Source of the DNA: Gemmatimonadota bacterium
GTDB taxonomy: Bacteria > Gemmatimonadota > Gemmatimonadetes > Gemmatimonadales > Gemmatimonadaceae
Reading direction: 5' to 3'
DNA: 64,000 bases
Assembly: GCA_016182795.1 (NCBI GenBank)
Contig: JACPFW010000035.1
Coordinates: 25,929-89,928, forward strand
This document shows positions 42,957 through 52,236 of the stretch, piece after piece. A program made the translations under genes and the position numbers. Every line of letters begins with the position of its first letter. Position 1 is the first letter of the stretch. Under the pieces are notes generated by a model that saw only the letters and a list, made by a program, of their open reading frames with translations, did not search any database and was not told where the DNA came from.

Positions 42957-45009
42957 GGTTGTCGTAGAACACGGGGCCGTTGCCCATGTCCGTGGTGCGC
43001 TGCGACGTGGTCTCGTTGGCGTTGTGCCCGTCGCCCGTCAGCTTGCCCCACCACACGCTTGGCGCCCATGCCACACCCTGGCGCACGGCATCCGTCACCC
43101 GCGCCGTTGCCGAAAAGGCGCCGCGGTCGTTGAACACCACTACCGGCATACCATCCACTAGGCTGCGCGGCGCCGCGTCGGCCGGATGCACCATCACCTC
43201 GGGCTCGGCGTCGCGGCGCAGTGACTTGATATTCACGAACGTGCTGTTCAGGAACTGGTGCCGCGGCGACGACACGAGGGCAATCGGGAAGCGCGCCGCC
43301 AACTCGGGCACCTCCTCGGGGAACTCATGCGGCGGCGTGAAGTTCGGCAGCGGATCAAGCCCCATCGCCTCCATGCGCGCGGAGTAGAACTCGCACTTCC
43401 CGCTCGGCGTCAGGAACCCGCCCTCGGCGTACGGCACGTATGGCGTTGGCACGTTGAGCCGCACCCAGCCATGCGCCATCAGCGCGTCGTACGTGACCGT
43501 CGCCATCTTGGGGTCCGCCGAACTCAGCGCCTGTCGCACCAGCGTCTCGTCATCGTCGGCGAAGCACGGATCCGTCAGGCCCATGGCGGCGGCAAGCTCG
43601 CGGAAGATCTGCGTGTTCGGCTTGCATGCACCCAGCGGCGCGATGGCCGGCCGATTCAGCGTTGCGTAGTGATGCCCATACGCGAGGTGCACGTCGAGAT
43701 GTTCAAGCTGCGTCGTGGCCGGCAGGACATAGTCGGCGTAGTCCGCCGTGTCGGTCTGGAAATGGTCGAGGACGACGGTGAAGAGATCTTCGCGCCGCAG
43801 TCCGGTGAGCACGACGTTGCGGTCCGGCGCTACGGCCGCCGGATTGGAGTTGTACACGACCAGCGCCTGCACCGGCGGTCCGCCGACGCCCGCGTCCGCG
43901 GCGGTGAGCGCGTCGCCGAGCCGAATCATGTTGATGGTGCGCCCGTCGGGCGACAGCTCGGGACGCTCCAGCGCCGCCGTGTTGTACTTGAAATTCGCGC
44001 TCGTCGACAACTGCACGCCGCCACCCGTCCGGCGCCAATGCCCCGTGATCGCCGGCAGGCAGGCAATGGTGCGCACCGCCATCGCGCCGCCGCCGTGCCG
44101 CTGCAAGCCATAGTTGATGCGCAGAAACGCCGCCTTCGCCCGCCCGTACTCGCGCGCCAGCGTCACGATGCGCTCCGCCGGCAGGCCCGTGAGCGACGCC
44201 ACGCGGTCCGGCGGATACTCCCGCGCGCGCTCGCGCAGCTGCTCCGCGCCGAGCGTATGCTGCGCCAGATACGCGTCGTCCTGGAGGCCCTCGGCGAACA
44301 GCACGTGCATCATGCCGAGCGCGAGCGCGGCATCGGTGCCGGGGCGAATCGGCAACCACTCGTCGCACTGGTCAGCGGTGCGCGTGCGAATGGGATCGAT
44401 GCACAGCACGCGCGCCCCGCCGTCACGCGCCTTGCGCACGAACGGCCACAGATGCGGGTTCGCCGTCAGCGTGTTGGTTCCCCACAGGATGACCAGGTCG
44501 CTCGACGGCAGGCCCTCGGCGTCAGCGCCGACGTTCGCGCCGACCGTCATGCGCATGCCCCACGCGCCCGCCGTGCTGCAGATCGTGCGGTCGAGCTTCG
44601 ACGCGCCGATGGCATTGAAGAAGCGGCGGTCCATCGACTGGCCCTGCAGCATTCCCATCGTCCCGCAATACGAGTACGGGAGAATCGCCTGCGCACCGTG
44701 CGGGCCGGCGGCGATGGCGCGCAGTCGCGTTGCGATGTCGCGCAGCGCCTCGCCCCACGTCACCGCCACGAACTCGCCGCGCCCTTTGCGGCCGACGCGC
44801 TTCAGGGGATGCAGCAGCCGCTCAGGGTGGTACGTGCGCTCGAGATAGCGATTGACTTTCGTGCACAGAAAGCCCGCCGTGAACGGATGATTCGGGTCGC
44901 CCTGCACCCGCACGGCACGCCCGTTCTCGACCGTCGTGATCAGGGCGCAGGTGTCGGGGCAGTCGTGGGGACACGCGCCGCGAACTGTCCGGACAGCTGT
45001 TTCGGACAC
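42931..45009 (-). CDS. Molybdopterin-dependent oxidoreductase (DMSO reductase family)
   Basis: 692 residues. N-terminal 4Fe-4S motif CPHDCPDTC with the fourth Cys in FLCTKVNRY, then the bis-MGD domains (SDLVILWGTNTLTANPHLW, LPIRPGTDAALALGMMHVL, LQRHGGGAMAVRTIACLPAI) and C-terminal molydopterin-binding barrel (RHQFLNSTFVN, NETTSQRTTDMGNGPVFYDN). The residue in the likely metal-ligand region reads TICSTAG. No Tat signal, so cytosolic. Reaction unknown; similar solitary enzymes are annotated as formate dehydrogenase- or thiosulfate-like. GTG start at 45009. Transcribed alone. Confidence 0.92.
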   Translation of the reverse strand: MSETAVRTVRGACPHDCPDTCALITTVENGRAVRVQGDPNHPFTAGFLCTKVNRYLERTYHPERLLHPLKRVGRKGRGEFVAVTWGEALRDIATRLRAIAAGPHGAQAILPYSYCGTMGMLQGQSMDRRFFNAIGASKLDRTICSTAGAWGMRMTVGANVGADAEGLPSSDLVILWGTNTLTANPHLWPFVRKARDGGARVLCIDPIRTRTADQCDEWLPIRPGTDAALALGMMHVLFAEGLQDDAYLAQHTLGAEQLRERAREYPPDRVASLTGLPAERIVTLAREYGRAKAAFLRINYGLQRHGGGAMAVRTIACLPAITGHWRRTGGGVQLSTSANFKYNTAALERPELSPDGRTINMIRLGDALTAADAGVGGPPVQALVVYNSNPAAVAPDRNVVLTGLRREDLFTVVLDHFQTDTADYADYVLPATTQLEHLDVHLAYGHHYATLNRPAIAPLGACKPNTQIFRELAAAMGLTDPCFADDDETLVRQALSSADPKMATVTYDALMAHGWVRLNVPTPYVPYAEGGFLTPSGKCEFYSARMEAMGLDPLPNFTPPHEFPEEVPELAARFPIALVSSPRHQFLNSTFVNIKSLRRDAEPEVMVHPADAAPRSLVDGMPVVVFNDRGAFSATARVTDAVRQGVAWAPSVWWGKLTGDGHNANETTSQRTTDMGNGPVFYDNLVEIAPAE

Positions 45010-45379
45010 GGGTAAGTACCAGATGGAGGGGCTAGCGTCGTCGCCACGGACGACAACCTTCTAAAATATGACCGGAGCGAGGGCGTCGGCAGGCCGCCCA
45101 GTGCGGGCCGGCGCAACTGCTTGCGCAATCAACGCTTAGGCCGTACCTTCCAATGTTCTACTTTGATACAGTGCGATGCGTGACGGGACCGCGCGTCGTG
45201 ATGTGTCAAAGGCAGGGATGCGATTCGTCGTTGATTGTCGGCGTGTGCCCCCCTTTCAAGCGCACGCCTGATGTCTTGACGCCGAGTCCCGTCACTGTAA
45301 TTTCAGCGCGTCCGAGCACTGCGTACAAGGCGCAGTCTCGCGCTGTGCCTTAAGTGTCCCTCCTGTGGAGATCATCTCA
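45010..45379. other. Divergent intergenic region, 370 bases
   Basis: Separates the oxidoreductase (minus) from the small lipoprotein (plus). An AT-rich patch at 45058-45070 (TTCTAAAATATGA) may hold the oxidoreductase promoter; a plus-strand promoter candidate is listed at 45276. No gene is seen. Confidence 0.5.
45276..45303 (+). promoter_or_regulatory. Candidate promoter of the small lipoprotein gene
   Basis: TTGACG (45276-45281), 16-base spacer, TAATTT (45298-45303), 77 nt before the ATG. Found by eye; plausible but unproven. Confidence 0.4.
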
Positions 45380-45571
45380 ATGAAGCGCATTGCCCTCGTC
45401 GCTGCTGTGCTCGTTCTCGCTGCCTGCGCCAAGAAGGAAGAGGCTCCGGCCGCCGAGGCCGCTCCGGCCGCTCCGGCCGCCGCGGTTGATACGACGGTGA
45501 AGACGGATTCGATGGCTGCGGCTCCGGCCGCTGCCCCGGCTGCTGCCCCGGTCGAAGCGAAGAAGCCGTAA
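45380..45571 (+). CDS. Small Ala/Pro-rich lipoprotein
   Basis: 63 residues. MKRIALVAAVLVLAACAKKE is a lipoprotein signal with lipobox LAAC; the mature part of about 46 residues is almost only Ala, Pro, Glu, Lys and Thr (EEAPAAEAAPAAPAAAV), so it is likely extended and disordered. ATG 45380 has GGAG ten bases upstream. Has its own promoter candidate and a strong terminator at 45591, suggesting an abundant single-gene transcript. Function unknown. Confidence 0.8.
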   Translation: MKRIALVAAVLVLAACAKKEEAPAAEAAPAAPAAAVDTTVKTDSMAAAPAAAPAAAPVEAKKP

Positions 45572-45590
45572 TCACGGTTTTAGTTTGATG

Positions 45591-45620
45591 ACGCGGGCGC
45601 GACGTAAGTCGCGCCCGTGT
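45591..45620 (+). terminator. Terminator after the small lipoprotein gene
   Basis: ACGCGGGCGCGAC, loop GTAA, GTCGCGCCCGTGT: a 13-bp stem with one mismatch and a stable tetraloop, followed by TGCATTCC. 19 nt after the stop codon; it lies before the IorA-like gene, separating the two units. Confidence 0.75.
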
Positions 45621-45646
45621 TGCATTCCTCCATCATCGAGCCCCCC

Positions 45647-46108
45647 ATGCCGATTTCGCTGACCATCAACGGCCGGCCCGTCACCGTTGACGTGACACCC
45701 GAGATGCCGCTCCTCTGGGTGCTGCGTGATCACTTGAACCTGAAGGGCACCAAATTCGGGTGCGGCATTGCGCAGTGTGGCGCGTGCACCGTGCACTTGG
45801 GCGGCGTGCCGGTGCGCTCGTGCAGCATCCCGATCTCCGCCGTCGCCGGTCAGCAGATCACGACCATCGAAGGACTCGGCGCCACGGCCCTGCATCCCGT
45901 GCAGAAGGCGTGGGAGCAGGTGGACGTGCCGCAGTGCGGCTACTGTCAGGCCGGGCAGATCATGGTGGCGGCCGCGCTCCTGAAGACCAAGAAGAATCCG
46001 ACCGACGCCGAGATTGACGCCGCGATGCAGAACATCTGCCGTTGCGGCACGTACAATCGCATCCGGCAGGCCTCCGGCAGGCCGTGCACAGCGCCGCGCG
46101 CGCGATGA
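45647..46108 (+). CDS. IorA-like 2Fe-2S subunit, C-terminus frameshifted
   Basis: 153 residues. Small subunit of xanthine-dehydrogenase-family oxidoreductases (isoquinoline 1-oxidoreductase alpha type). It carries electrons from the molybdenum subunit through two 2Fe-2S clusters: plant-type [18 protein letters not shown] plus RSC, and the helical-domain set QCGYCQAG and ICRCGTY. All cysteines are intact. The end is abnormal: an 11-bp tandem duplication (CCGGCAGGCCT) at about 46063-46083 shifts the frame and stops it at 46108. Without it the frame would read [16 protein letters not shown] and end at 46155, four bases before the next gene. Confidence 0.9.
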   Translation: MPISLTINGRPVTVDVTPEMPLLWVLRDHLNLKGTKFGCGIAQCGACTVHLGGVPVRSCSIPISAVAGQQITTIEGLGATALHPVQKAWEQVDVPQCGYCQAGQIMVAAALLKTKKNPTDAEIDAAMQNICRCGTYNRIRQASGRPCTAPRAR

Positions 46109-46158
46109 GCGCCGCCGGCGGCACGGGCGCGGCCGATGACGCGGCGGAGGCATAACCC

Positions 46159-48324
46159 ATGACTGCTCCCGCTCCCATCCATCGCCGGTCATTCCTGCAG
46201 GCGGTCGCGCTCGTCGGCGGCGGCCTGATGCTGGGTTCGTTCAGCGCACCGGACGACGCCATGGCCGCCGAAGCTGGCGGCCCGGCCGCCGACCCGTTCG
46301 TGCCGAACGCGTTCATCACGATCACCCCCGACGGCAAGATCACGATCATCGCCAAGAACCCCGAGGAAGGCCAAGGGGTCAAGCAGTCGCTGCCGATGAT
46401 CATCGCCGAAGAACTCGACGTCGACTGGTCGCAGGTCACCGTTGTGCAGGCCGACAGCGACGAGTCGAAGTACGGCCGCCAGTTTGCCGGCGGTTCGCTC
46501 AGCACGCCAATGAACTACGACAACCACCGCCGGCTGGGCGCCGCGGCGCGTGCGATGCTCGTCGCCGCGGCGGCGAAGCGATGGAACGTTGCCGCGTCTG
46601 AATTGACCACCGCCAAGGCGGCCGTGTCGCACAATGCGTCGGGTCGCCGCGCCACGTACGCGAGTCTCGCAAACGAGGCCGCCGCGCTGCCGGTGCCCGA
46701 GCTGGCGTCGGTGACGCTCAAGGATCCCAAGACGTTCCGACTGCTCGGCAAGCGCGTGCCGGGCGTGGACAACCGGAAGATCGTCACCGGCAAGCCGCTC
46801 TTCGGCATTGATGTCGTCGTGCCGGGGATGCTGCACGCCGTGTTCGAGAAGTGCCCGGTGTTCGGCGGCAAGGTCGTGAGCGCGAACCTGGCGACCGTTC
46901 GCCGCCTGCCGGGCGTGAAGCACGCGTTCGTCGTCGACGGCGCGAGCACGCCGCTCGACGGCCTGATGCCCGGCGTCGCGATCGTCGCCGACACGTGGTG
47001 GCATGCGAAGTCCGCCCGCGAGAAGCTGCAGGTGAAGTGGGACGAAGGCGCCACCGCACAGCAGAGCAGCGAGTGGTTCGCGCAGCAGGCCGCCGCGCTC
47101 GCCGGCAAGCCCGCCGACCGCGTCGTGCGGAAGGACGGTGACGTCGAGGCGGCATTCGGGTCGGCCGCGAAGGTTGTTGAAGCGGCGTATTTCTACCCGT
47201 TCCTCTCGCACGCCACGCTCGAGCCGCAGAACTGCACCGCCCATTTCAAGGACGGCAAGCTGGAGATCTGGGCGCCGACGCAGATGCCGCAGCCGGGGCG
47301 CGATCTCGTCAGCAAGACGATGGGCATCGCCCCCGGCGACATCACCATTCATCTCACGCGCATCGGCGGCGGGTTCGGCCGTCGGCTCAAGAATGACTAT
47401 CTCGTCGAGGCGGCGTGGATTGCCCGCGAGGTGAAGGCGCCGGTGAAGCTGCTCTGGACGCGCGAAGACGACATGCGGCACGGGCACTACCGCCCGGCCG
47501 GCTTCCACTTCTTCAAGGGCGCGGTGGACGCCAACGGCAAGGCGGTGGCGTGGAAGAGCCGTGTTGTCGTCGAGCCGTACATGCGCCTTGGCGAGTTCCC
47601 CGGACGCTTCGTCCCCAACTACCTGCTCGAAGTCTCCAACCTTCCGCACGGCATTCCGACCGGCGCGATGCGCGCGCCGGGGAGCAACGGCATTGCCTTT
47701 GCGACGCAGTCGTTCATCGACGAACTGGCGCACTCGGCGGGAAAGGATCCGCTGCAGTTCCGTCTCGACCTGATGACACCGGCGGTGCCCGCCGCGCAGG
47801 GTGATGCGTTCAATCCTGACCGCATGCGCGGCGTGCTTGAACTCGTGCGCGAGAAGTCCGGATGGGGCAAGCGGCCCGCGGTGAAGGGGCGCGGCATGGG
47901 CGTGGCGTGCCACTTCAGCCATCAGGGCTACTTTGCCGCGGTGGTCGACGCGTCGGTGAACGCCAAGGGTGAGGTGAAGGTGCACCGCGCCTGGATCGCG
48001 GGCGACGTGGGGTCGCAGCTCACGAACCTCAGCGGCGCCGAGAACCAGTGTCAGGGGGCAGCGATTGACGGCGTGTCGCAGGCGCTTGGGCAGGAGATCA
48101 CGATCGACAACGGCCGCGCGGTGCAGGGCAACTTCGACAGCTACCCGCTGCTGCGCATGCCGCGGGCGTTCCCGGTAGACGTGCATTTCCGCACGACCGA
48201 GTTTCCGCCGACCGGAATGGGCGAGCCGGCTCTGCCGCCGGTCATCCCCGCGCTCACTAATGCGATCTTCGCGGCAACGGGCACCCGCATTCGCTCGCTG
48301 CCGATCGGGAGTCAGCTGGCGTAG
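46159..48324 (+). CDS. IorB-like molybdopterin-binding subunit, Tat-exported
   Basis: 721 residues. N-terminal twin-arginine signal (HRRSFLQAVALVGGGLMLG). Aldehyde oxidase/xanthine dehydrogenase large-subunit fold with two molybdopterin-binding halves: KNPEEGQGVKQSLPMIIAEE, HATLEPQNCTA, RIGGGFGRRLKNDY, MRAPGSNGIAFATQSFIDEL and catalytic Glu in GMGEPALPPV. Works with the 2Fe-2S subunit directly upstream to hydroxylate a heterocycle or oxidise an aldehyde in the periplasm, using water as oxygen source; substrate unknown. Convergent with the SDR gene, overlapping by 13 nt. Confidence 0.93.
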   Translation: MTAPAPIHRRSFLQAVALVGGGLMLGSFSAPDDAMAAEAGGPAADPFVPNAFITITPDGKITIIAKNPEEGQGVKQSLPMIIAEELDVDWSQVTVVQADSDESKYGRQFAGGSLSTPMNYDNHRRLGAAARAMLVAAAAKRWNVAASELTTAKAAVSHNASGRRATYASLANEAAALPVPELASVTLKDPKTFRLLGKRVPGVDNRKIVTGKPLFGIDVVVPGMLHAVFEKCPVFGGKVVSANLATVRRLPGVKHAFVVDGASTPLDGLMPGVAIVADTWWHAKSAREKLQVKWDEGATAQQSSEWFAQQAAALAGKPADRVVRKDGDVEAAFGSAAKVVEAAYFYPFLSHATLEPQNCTAHFKDGKLEIWAPTQMPQPGRDLVSKTMGIAPGDITIHLTRIGGGFGRRLKNDYLVEAAWIAREVKAPVKLLWTREDDMRHGHYRPAGFHFFKGAVDANGKAVAWKSRVVVEPYMRLGEFPGRFVPNYLLEVSNLPHGIPTGAMRAPGSNGIAFATQSFIDELAHSAGKDPLQFRLDLMTPAVPAAQGDAFNPDRMRGVLELVREKSGWGKRPAVKGRGMGVACHFSHQGYFAAVVDASVNAKGEVKVHRAWIAGDVGSQLTNLSGAENQCQGAAIDGVSQALGQEITIDNGRAVQGNFDSYPLLRMPRAFPVDVHFRTTEFPPTGMGEPALPPVIPALTNAIFAATGTRIRSLPIGSQLA

Positions 48325-49313
48325 GGCCGGAACGCTTCCGCGACCGCCGCGCGCGGGTCGATCTCGCTGGTCCAGTCGAGTTCGATCCGCGCGCGTTCGC
48401 TGGAGAACGGGTTGTCGGCGAGCAGGAAGTCGAGGGCCCGCGAATTGAGCAGCGCCGACCCGGGCACGCGGAGCGCGCGCAACACGGCGCCGAGCGCGCC
48501 CATGGCATGCTGCACGGCGCCGCCTGGAATCGGCACCCAGCGGACGCGGAGGCCCATACCCGCCTGTGCGGCCTCGTAAAACTCGTTCACCGTGATTGGC
48601 GGATCGTTGGTGACGTTGTACGCGCGGCCGCCGGCAATGTCGCGCGTGACGGCGCGCACGGCCACCTCGGCCACGCTGCGGGCGTGCACAATGGAAAGCG
48701 TCGCGCGTCCGCTCCCGATGCGCGGCACAAGCGGCAGGCGCAGAACGCTGGCCACACGCGGCGTGAACTGCCGGTCGCGCGGACCATAGATGACACACGG
48801 GCGCACGGCCGTGGCCCAGATGCGCCCCGCGCGGTGCGCAGACATCACGAGCTCCTCCGACTCACGCTTTGACCGTGCGTACCACGCGGCGTCGGGGAGC
48901 GGGCTGAGGGGCTGCAGCTCCTGCAGGCCGGAGCCGCGCGTCAGCGCGAACCGTCCATCGGGGCCGTACACGGCGACCGAACTGAGGTGGAGCAATCGTG
49001 CGCCGGCCTGCGCCGCGGCGTCAATGGCGTGCCGCGTGCCGTCAATGTTGGGCGCGCGAAACGCCTCCCATCCGCCGCGCGGCGTGATGGCGGCGGCGCA
49101 GTGAAAGACGTACTGCGCGCCCTCGGCCGCGCGCGCAAAGGCCGCGGCGTCCAGCGTGTCGCCGTCGCGCAGCTCCACCCCCTGCGCCGCGAGCCATGCG
49201 GCGCGCGCGCGGTCGCGCACCAGCGCGCGCAGCTGCCAGCCGTCACGCTGGAGGCGCTCCACCAGGTGCGATCCAACAAGGCCGCCTGCCCCGGTGATGA
49301 GCGCGGTCGTCAC
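48312..49313 (-). CDS. Extended SDR / NAD-dependent epimerase-dehydratase
   Basis: 333 residues, GTG start at 49313. Rossmann motif TGAGGLVGSHLVERL, SSVAVYG with the catalytic Ser/Thr region, active-site Tyr and Lys in WYARSKRESEELV. Similar to sterol-dehydrogenase-like and nucleoside-diphosphate-sugar epimerase relatives; substrate not determinable. Last gene of the glc operon: its start overlaps the stop of the YgfZ gene (GTGA). Confidence 0.88.
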   Translation of the reverse strand: MTTALITGAGGLVGSHLVERLQRDGWQLRALVRDRARAAWLAAQGVELRDGDTLDAAAFARAAEGAQYVFHCAAAITPRGGWEAFRAPNIDGTRHAIDAAAQAGARLLHLSSVAVYGPDGRFALTRGSGLQELQPLSPLPDAAWYARSKRESEELVMSAHRAGRIWATAVRPCVIYGPRDRQFTPRVASVLRLPLVPRIGSGRATLSIVHARSVAEVAVRAVTRDIAGGRAYNVTNDPPITVNEFYEAAQAGMGLRVRWVPIPGGAVQHAMGALGAVLRALRVPGSALLNSRALDFLLADNPFSSERARIELDWTSEIDPRAAVAEAFRPYAS

Positions 49314-50314
49314 GCGGGAAACGGCAGCGCGACCACCACGCCCGCGGTGTCACCGTCAGTTGAGCGCACGGTGATCGCGGCGCCGGGTTCCACCTCGCGG
49401 CGGATCATCGCCAGCGCAATGGCGCCCAGTCGCGGCGAGACGGCGCGCGACCGCACGACGCCGACATCGGCGTCGCCGGCGAGGACGCGCGCATCATCGC
49501 CGGGTGGCGCGTCGAGGCGCAGGCCGCGCAGCAGCTTGTTGACGTGACCGCGGAAATGCAGTCGGGCTACGACTTCCTGCCCGGTGTAGCATCCCTTGGT
49601 GTACGAGATCGCATCAAGCGTGTCGAGCAGCGCTTCCTGCGTGAGCGTCTCGTCGGTCATGTCGACGCCCCACGCCGGCCGGCCGGCCTCGATGCGCAGC
49701 GTCTCGAGCGCCGCCGCCGCCGCGGGCGCCGCGCCCGACGCCAGCAGCGCGTCGCGCAGCGCCGCAGCATGCTCGCTGTCGACAAAGCAGTCGAAGCCGT
49801 CCACCCCGTAGTCGGCGGCGCGCACGACCAGCACGGTCGTGTCGCCGAACGGCACCTCGGTGCTCGCGTACGCCGGCAGCAGGTCGAACGCGGCGGGGAG
49901 GCAGCCGAGCGCGTGCGCCACCACCTGCCGCGCGTGCGGCCCCGCGACGCCGAGGCAGGCGAACGCGCCGCTGACATCGGTGTAGCGCGCCAGCCGCGGG
50001 TTCACGTACTTGCGCACCATCGCCGCGAAGCCCGGCCCCGCCGCGGCGGGCACATCAACGAGAAAGCTCTCCGCCGCGCGGTGAAAGACGCGCACGTCGG
50101 CAATCACCTTGCCTTTGGGCGTCAGCGCCGCGGCGTACTGACCGTGCCCGGGCTGCACCGTCAGCACGTCGCTGGTCAGCAGGCCGGTAAGCGTGGCGGC
50201 AGCCTGCGCGCCGATGAAAGTCATGCGCAGGCGATCGCCGCGGTCGACCAGACCGGCATCGGCGCGCACCTGCTCATACTCGACGCTCGTCGGCCGTGAA
50301 AGCGACGCGCTCAT
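49310..50314 (-). CDS. ygfZ: YgfZ/GcvT-family folate-binding protein
   Basis: 334 residues. Signature KGCYTGQEVVARLHFRGHVN matches the YgfZ motif K-G-C-x-x-G-Q-E; the fold is that of the aminomethyltransferase GcvT. YgfZ helps repair or assemble iron-sulfur clusters in particular enzymes using a folate. Its place behind glcF, an iron-sulfur protein, and 2 kb from a 2Fe-2S molybdo-enzyme, is consistent with that. Start ATG 50314 overlaps the HAD gene stop (ATGA). Confidence 0.9.
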   Translation of the reverse strand: MSASLSRPTSVEYEQVRADAGLVDRGDRLRMTFIGAQAAATLTGLLTSDVLTVQPGHGQYAAALTPKGKVIADVRVFHRAAESFLVDVPAAAGPGFAAMVRKYVNPRLARYTDVSGAFACLGVAGPHARQVVAHALGCLPAAFDLLPAYASTEVPFGDTTVLVVRAADYGVDGFDCFVDSEHAAALRDALLASGAAPAAAAALETLRIEAGRPAWGVDMTDETLTQEALLDTLDAISYTKGCYTGQEVVARLHFRGHVNKLLRGLRLDAPPGDDARVLAGDADVGVVRSRAVSPRLGAIALAMIRREVEPGAAITVRSTDGDTAGVVVALPFPA

Positions 50315-50988
50315 GGCAGGTCTCCGCGGACAAGTGTCCGCAACTGATCGAACGACAACCCCGCGAGGGTTGGATAGAAGGCGTCCGCCTCCATGGCGTG
50401 GTGCGGCGGCAGCGTGCCCACGGCGACGACGCGCACGCCGGCCGCGCGCGCCGCGCGAATGCCGGGGCGCGCGTCTTCGAAGGCGATGGCGTCGGTGCCC
50501 GCTGCCGGCGCCGTGCGCGAGAGCTTCTCCAGCGCCAGCACATACGGGGCCGGGGACGGCTTGCCCGGCACCTTGTCGTCGCCGGTCACCACGCAGGTGA
50601 ACGCGTCGGCGATGCCGGCGAGTGTCAGCACGAAGTCCACGTCGTGCCGCGCTGCGCGCGTCACCAGCGCCATGCGGGCCTGCGACCGCAGCGCCTGCAC
50701 GAGCGCGAGTCCGCCCGGGTTCATCAGCAGGCCGCGGCTGATGCGCTGCGTGAACGCCTTCTCCGCGCGCAGTCGCGCGATCTCCACCGCCACCGGATCA
50801 GCGGACGCGCCGAGGGCGCGACGGGCGGCGATGACGGATTCCTCGACCGGGAGTCCGAGGCACTGCTCAATCCAGGTGTCGTCGTCGAGCGACAGGCCAT
50901 CGGATAGCAGCGTCTCGCGCAGCGCGGCGACGCGGTGCGGCGTCGTGTCGGCGAGGATCCCCTCGAACTCGAGCAGGACGACGGCCAC
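50311..50988 (-). CDS. HAD-superfamily protein with altered motif I
   Basis: 225 residues, GTG start directly after the glcF stop. The fold and motifs II-IV of HAD phosphatases are present: Thr in MALVTRAARHD, Lys in VPGKPSPAPY, acidic pair in AFEDARPGIRAARAAG, plus a helical cap. Motif I, normally FDxDGTLxDT, reads LEFEGILADTTP: both essential aspartates are glutamate (codons GAG). Neighbouring glycolate oxidase genes suggest a phosphoglycolate phosphatase ancestry, but the usual aspartyl-phosphate chemistry should be lost. May be a binding protein or use another mechanism. Confidence 0.85.
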   Translation of the reverse strand: MAVVLLEFEGILADTTPHRVAALRETLLSDGLSLDDDTWIEQCLGLPVEESVIAARRALGASADPVAVEIARLRAEKAFTQRISRGLLMNPGGLALVQALRSQARMALVTRAARHDVDFVLTLAGIADAFTCVVTGDDKVPGKPSPAPYVLALEKLSRTAPAAGTDAIAFEDARPGIRAARAAGVRVVAVGTLPPHHAMEADAFYPTLAGLSFDQLRTLVRGDLP

Positions 50989-52236
50989 TTAGCGCTCCTG
51001 CCGGGCGTAGCTCTCATCGAGCAGTTCAATGGGATGGCGCGCCACCGCACCGCGCCCGTCGCGCACGAGTCCGGCGCCAATCTGCATCAGACAGCCGGGA
51101 TTGCCGGTCGCCACCATCGGCGCCTGTGTGGCGGCGATGCAGCGCATCTTGGCGGAGAGCACGAGCTCGGAGACGTTGGGCTCGATGAGATTGAAGATGC
51201 CGGCACTGCCGCAGCACTGGTCGCGATCGTCGAGCACCGTGTGCTCGAGACCGGGAATGGCCGCCAGCACCTGCAGGGCCGGGCCGCCGGCCTTCTGTGC
51301 GTGTTCAAGATGGCACGGCGCGTCGTACGTGATGCGGCGCGGCACGGTTGCCCCCGCGCGCGGGCCGGCGGCGGCAAGCAGTTCGCTCGCGTCGCGCACC
51401 TTGGCGCTGAACGCGCGCGCGCGGTCGCGCCACTGCGGTTCATCGGCCAGCAGCTGTCCGTACTCCTTCATCATTGCGCCGCAGCCGGCCGAGTTGGACG
51501 CCACGAATTCGGCGCCGCTCGCCTCGAAGGCGGCAATGTTGGCTCTGGCGAGTGTGCGGGCTGAGGCCGCGTCGCCGGCGTGCACGTGCAGCGCGCCGCA
51601 GCACTGCTGTCCGGGAGCGGCGCACAGCGCATACCCATTCTCGGCGAGCACCCGTTCCGTGGCACGGTTCACGTCGGTGAACAGCCCCTCCATCACGCAG
51701 CCGTCGAGCGTGGCGACTGTCGCGCGTGTGGGCGCGGCACGCGGCGTCCACGGCCGCGCCGGTTCGCGCGCGGTCGAGGCGAGCATGGCGAACGGGAAGC
51801 CGAGCGCGCCCGGGAGCCGCGCGAGTTCGGCGGCGATGCCCGTGTCGCGCGCCATGCGGCCAAACCAGAGGGCGACACGCAGCACCGGCTTGCGCGCGAA
51901 GACCCACAGGATCACGCGCGCCACGAGCGGCAGCGGCCGCACCGCCGCGAGCTGTTCGCGTGCCGCCTCGAGCAAATGTCCATACGGCACGCCGCTCGGG
52001 CAGGCCGACTCGCAGCCGCGGCATCCGAGGCAGCGGCTGAGGTGCGTGGCCACGTCGGCGTCGTCGATGGCGACGCGCCCGTCGAGCACGGCGCGCATCA
52101 GCACCAGGCGCCCGCGCGGCGAGTCGTTTTCGTCCTCGAGCGCGAGGTACGTGGGGCACGCCTGCAGGCAGAAGCCGCAATGCACGCAGCTGTCGAGACC
52201 GGCGCGGGCGTGTTCGAGTGGGGTGACGGCGCTCAT
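50989..52236 (-). CDS. glcF: Glycolate oxidase iron-sulfur subunit
   Basis: 415 residues. Two 4Fe-4S motifs near the N-terminus (SCVHCGFCLQACPTY and RCLGCRGCESACPSG), followed by two CCG domains (GQQCCGALHVHAG and DQCCGSAGIFNL). Passes electrons from the flavin subunits to the quinone pool when glycolate is oxidised to glyoxylate. Start ATG 52236 overlaps the glcE stop (ATGA). Confidence 0.95.
   Translation of the reverse strand: MSAVTPLEHARAGLDSCVHCGFCLQACPTYLALEDENDSPRGRLVLMRAVLDGRVAIDDADVATHLSRCLGCRGCESACPSGVPYGHLLEAAREQLAAVRPLPLVARVILWVFARKPVLRVALWFGRMARDTGIAAELARLPGALGFPFAMLASTAREPARPWTPRAAPTRATVATLDGCVMEGLFTDVNRATERVLAENGYALCAAPGQQCCGALHVHAGDAASARTLARANIAAFEASGAEFVASNSAGCGAMMKEYGQLLADEPQWRDRARAFSAKVRDASELLAAAGPRAGATVPRRITYDAPCHLEHAQKAGGPALQVLAAIPGLEHTVLDDRDQCCGSAGIFNLIEPNVSELVLSAKMRCIAATQAPMVATGNPGCLMQIGAGLVRDGRGAVARHPIELLDESYARQER

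Noticed and set aside
43258..45015. 585-codon plus-strand frame opposite the molybdopterin oxidoreductase
   Set aside because: Same antisense pattern; the opposite strand shows the iron-sulfur and molybdopterin motifs.
46189..48798. 869-codon minus-strand frame opposite the IorB-like gene
   Set aside because: No recognisable domain; the plus strand encodes a complete molybdopterin subunit.
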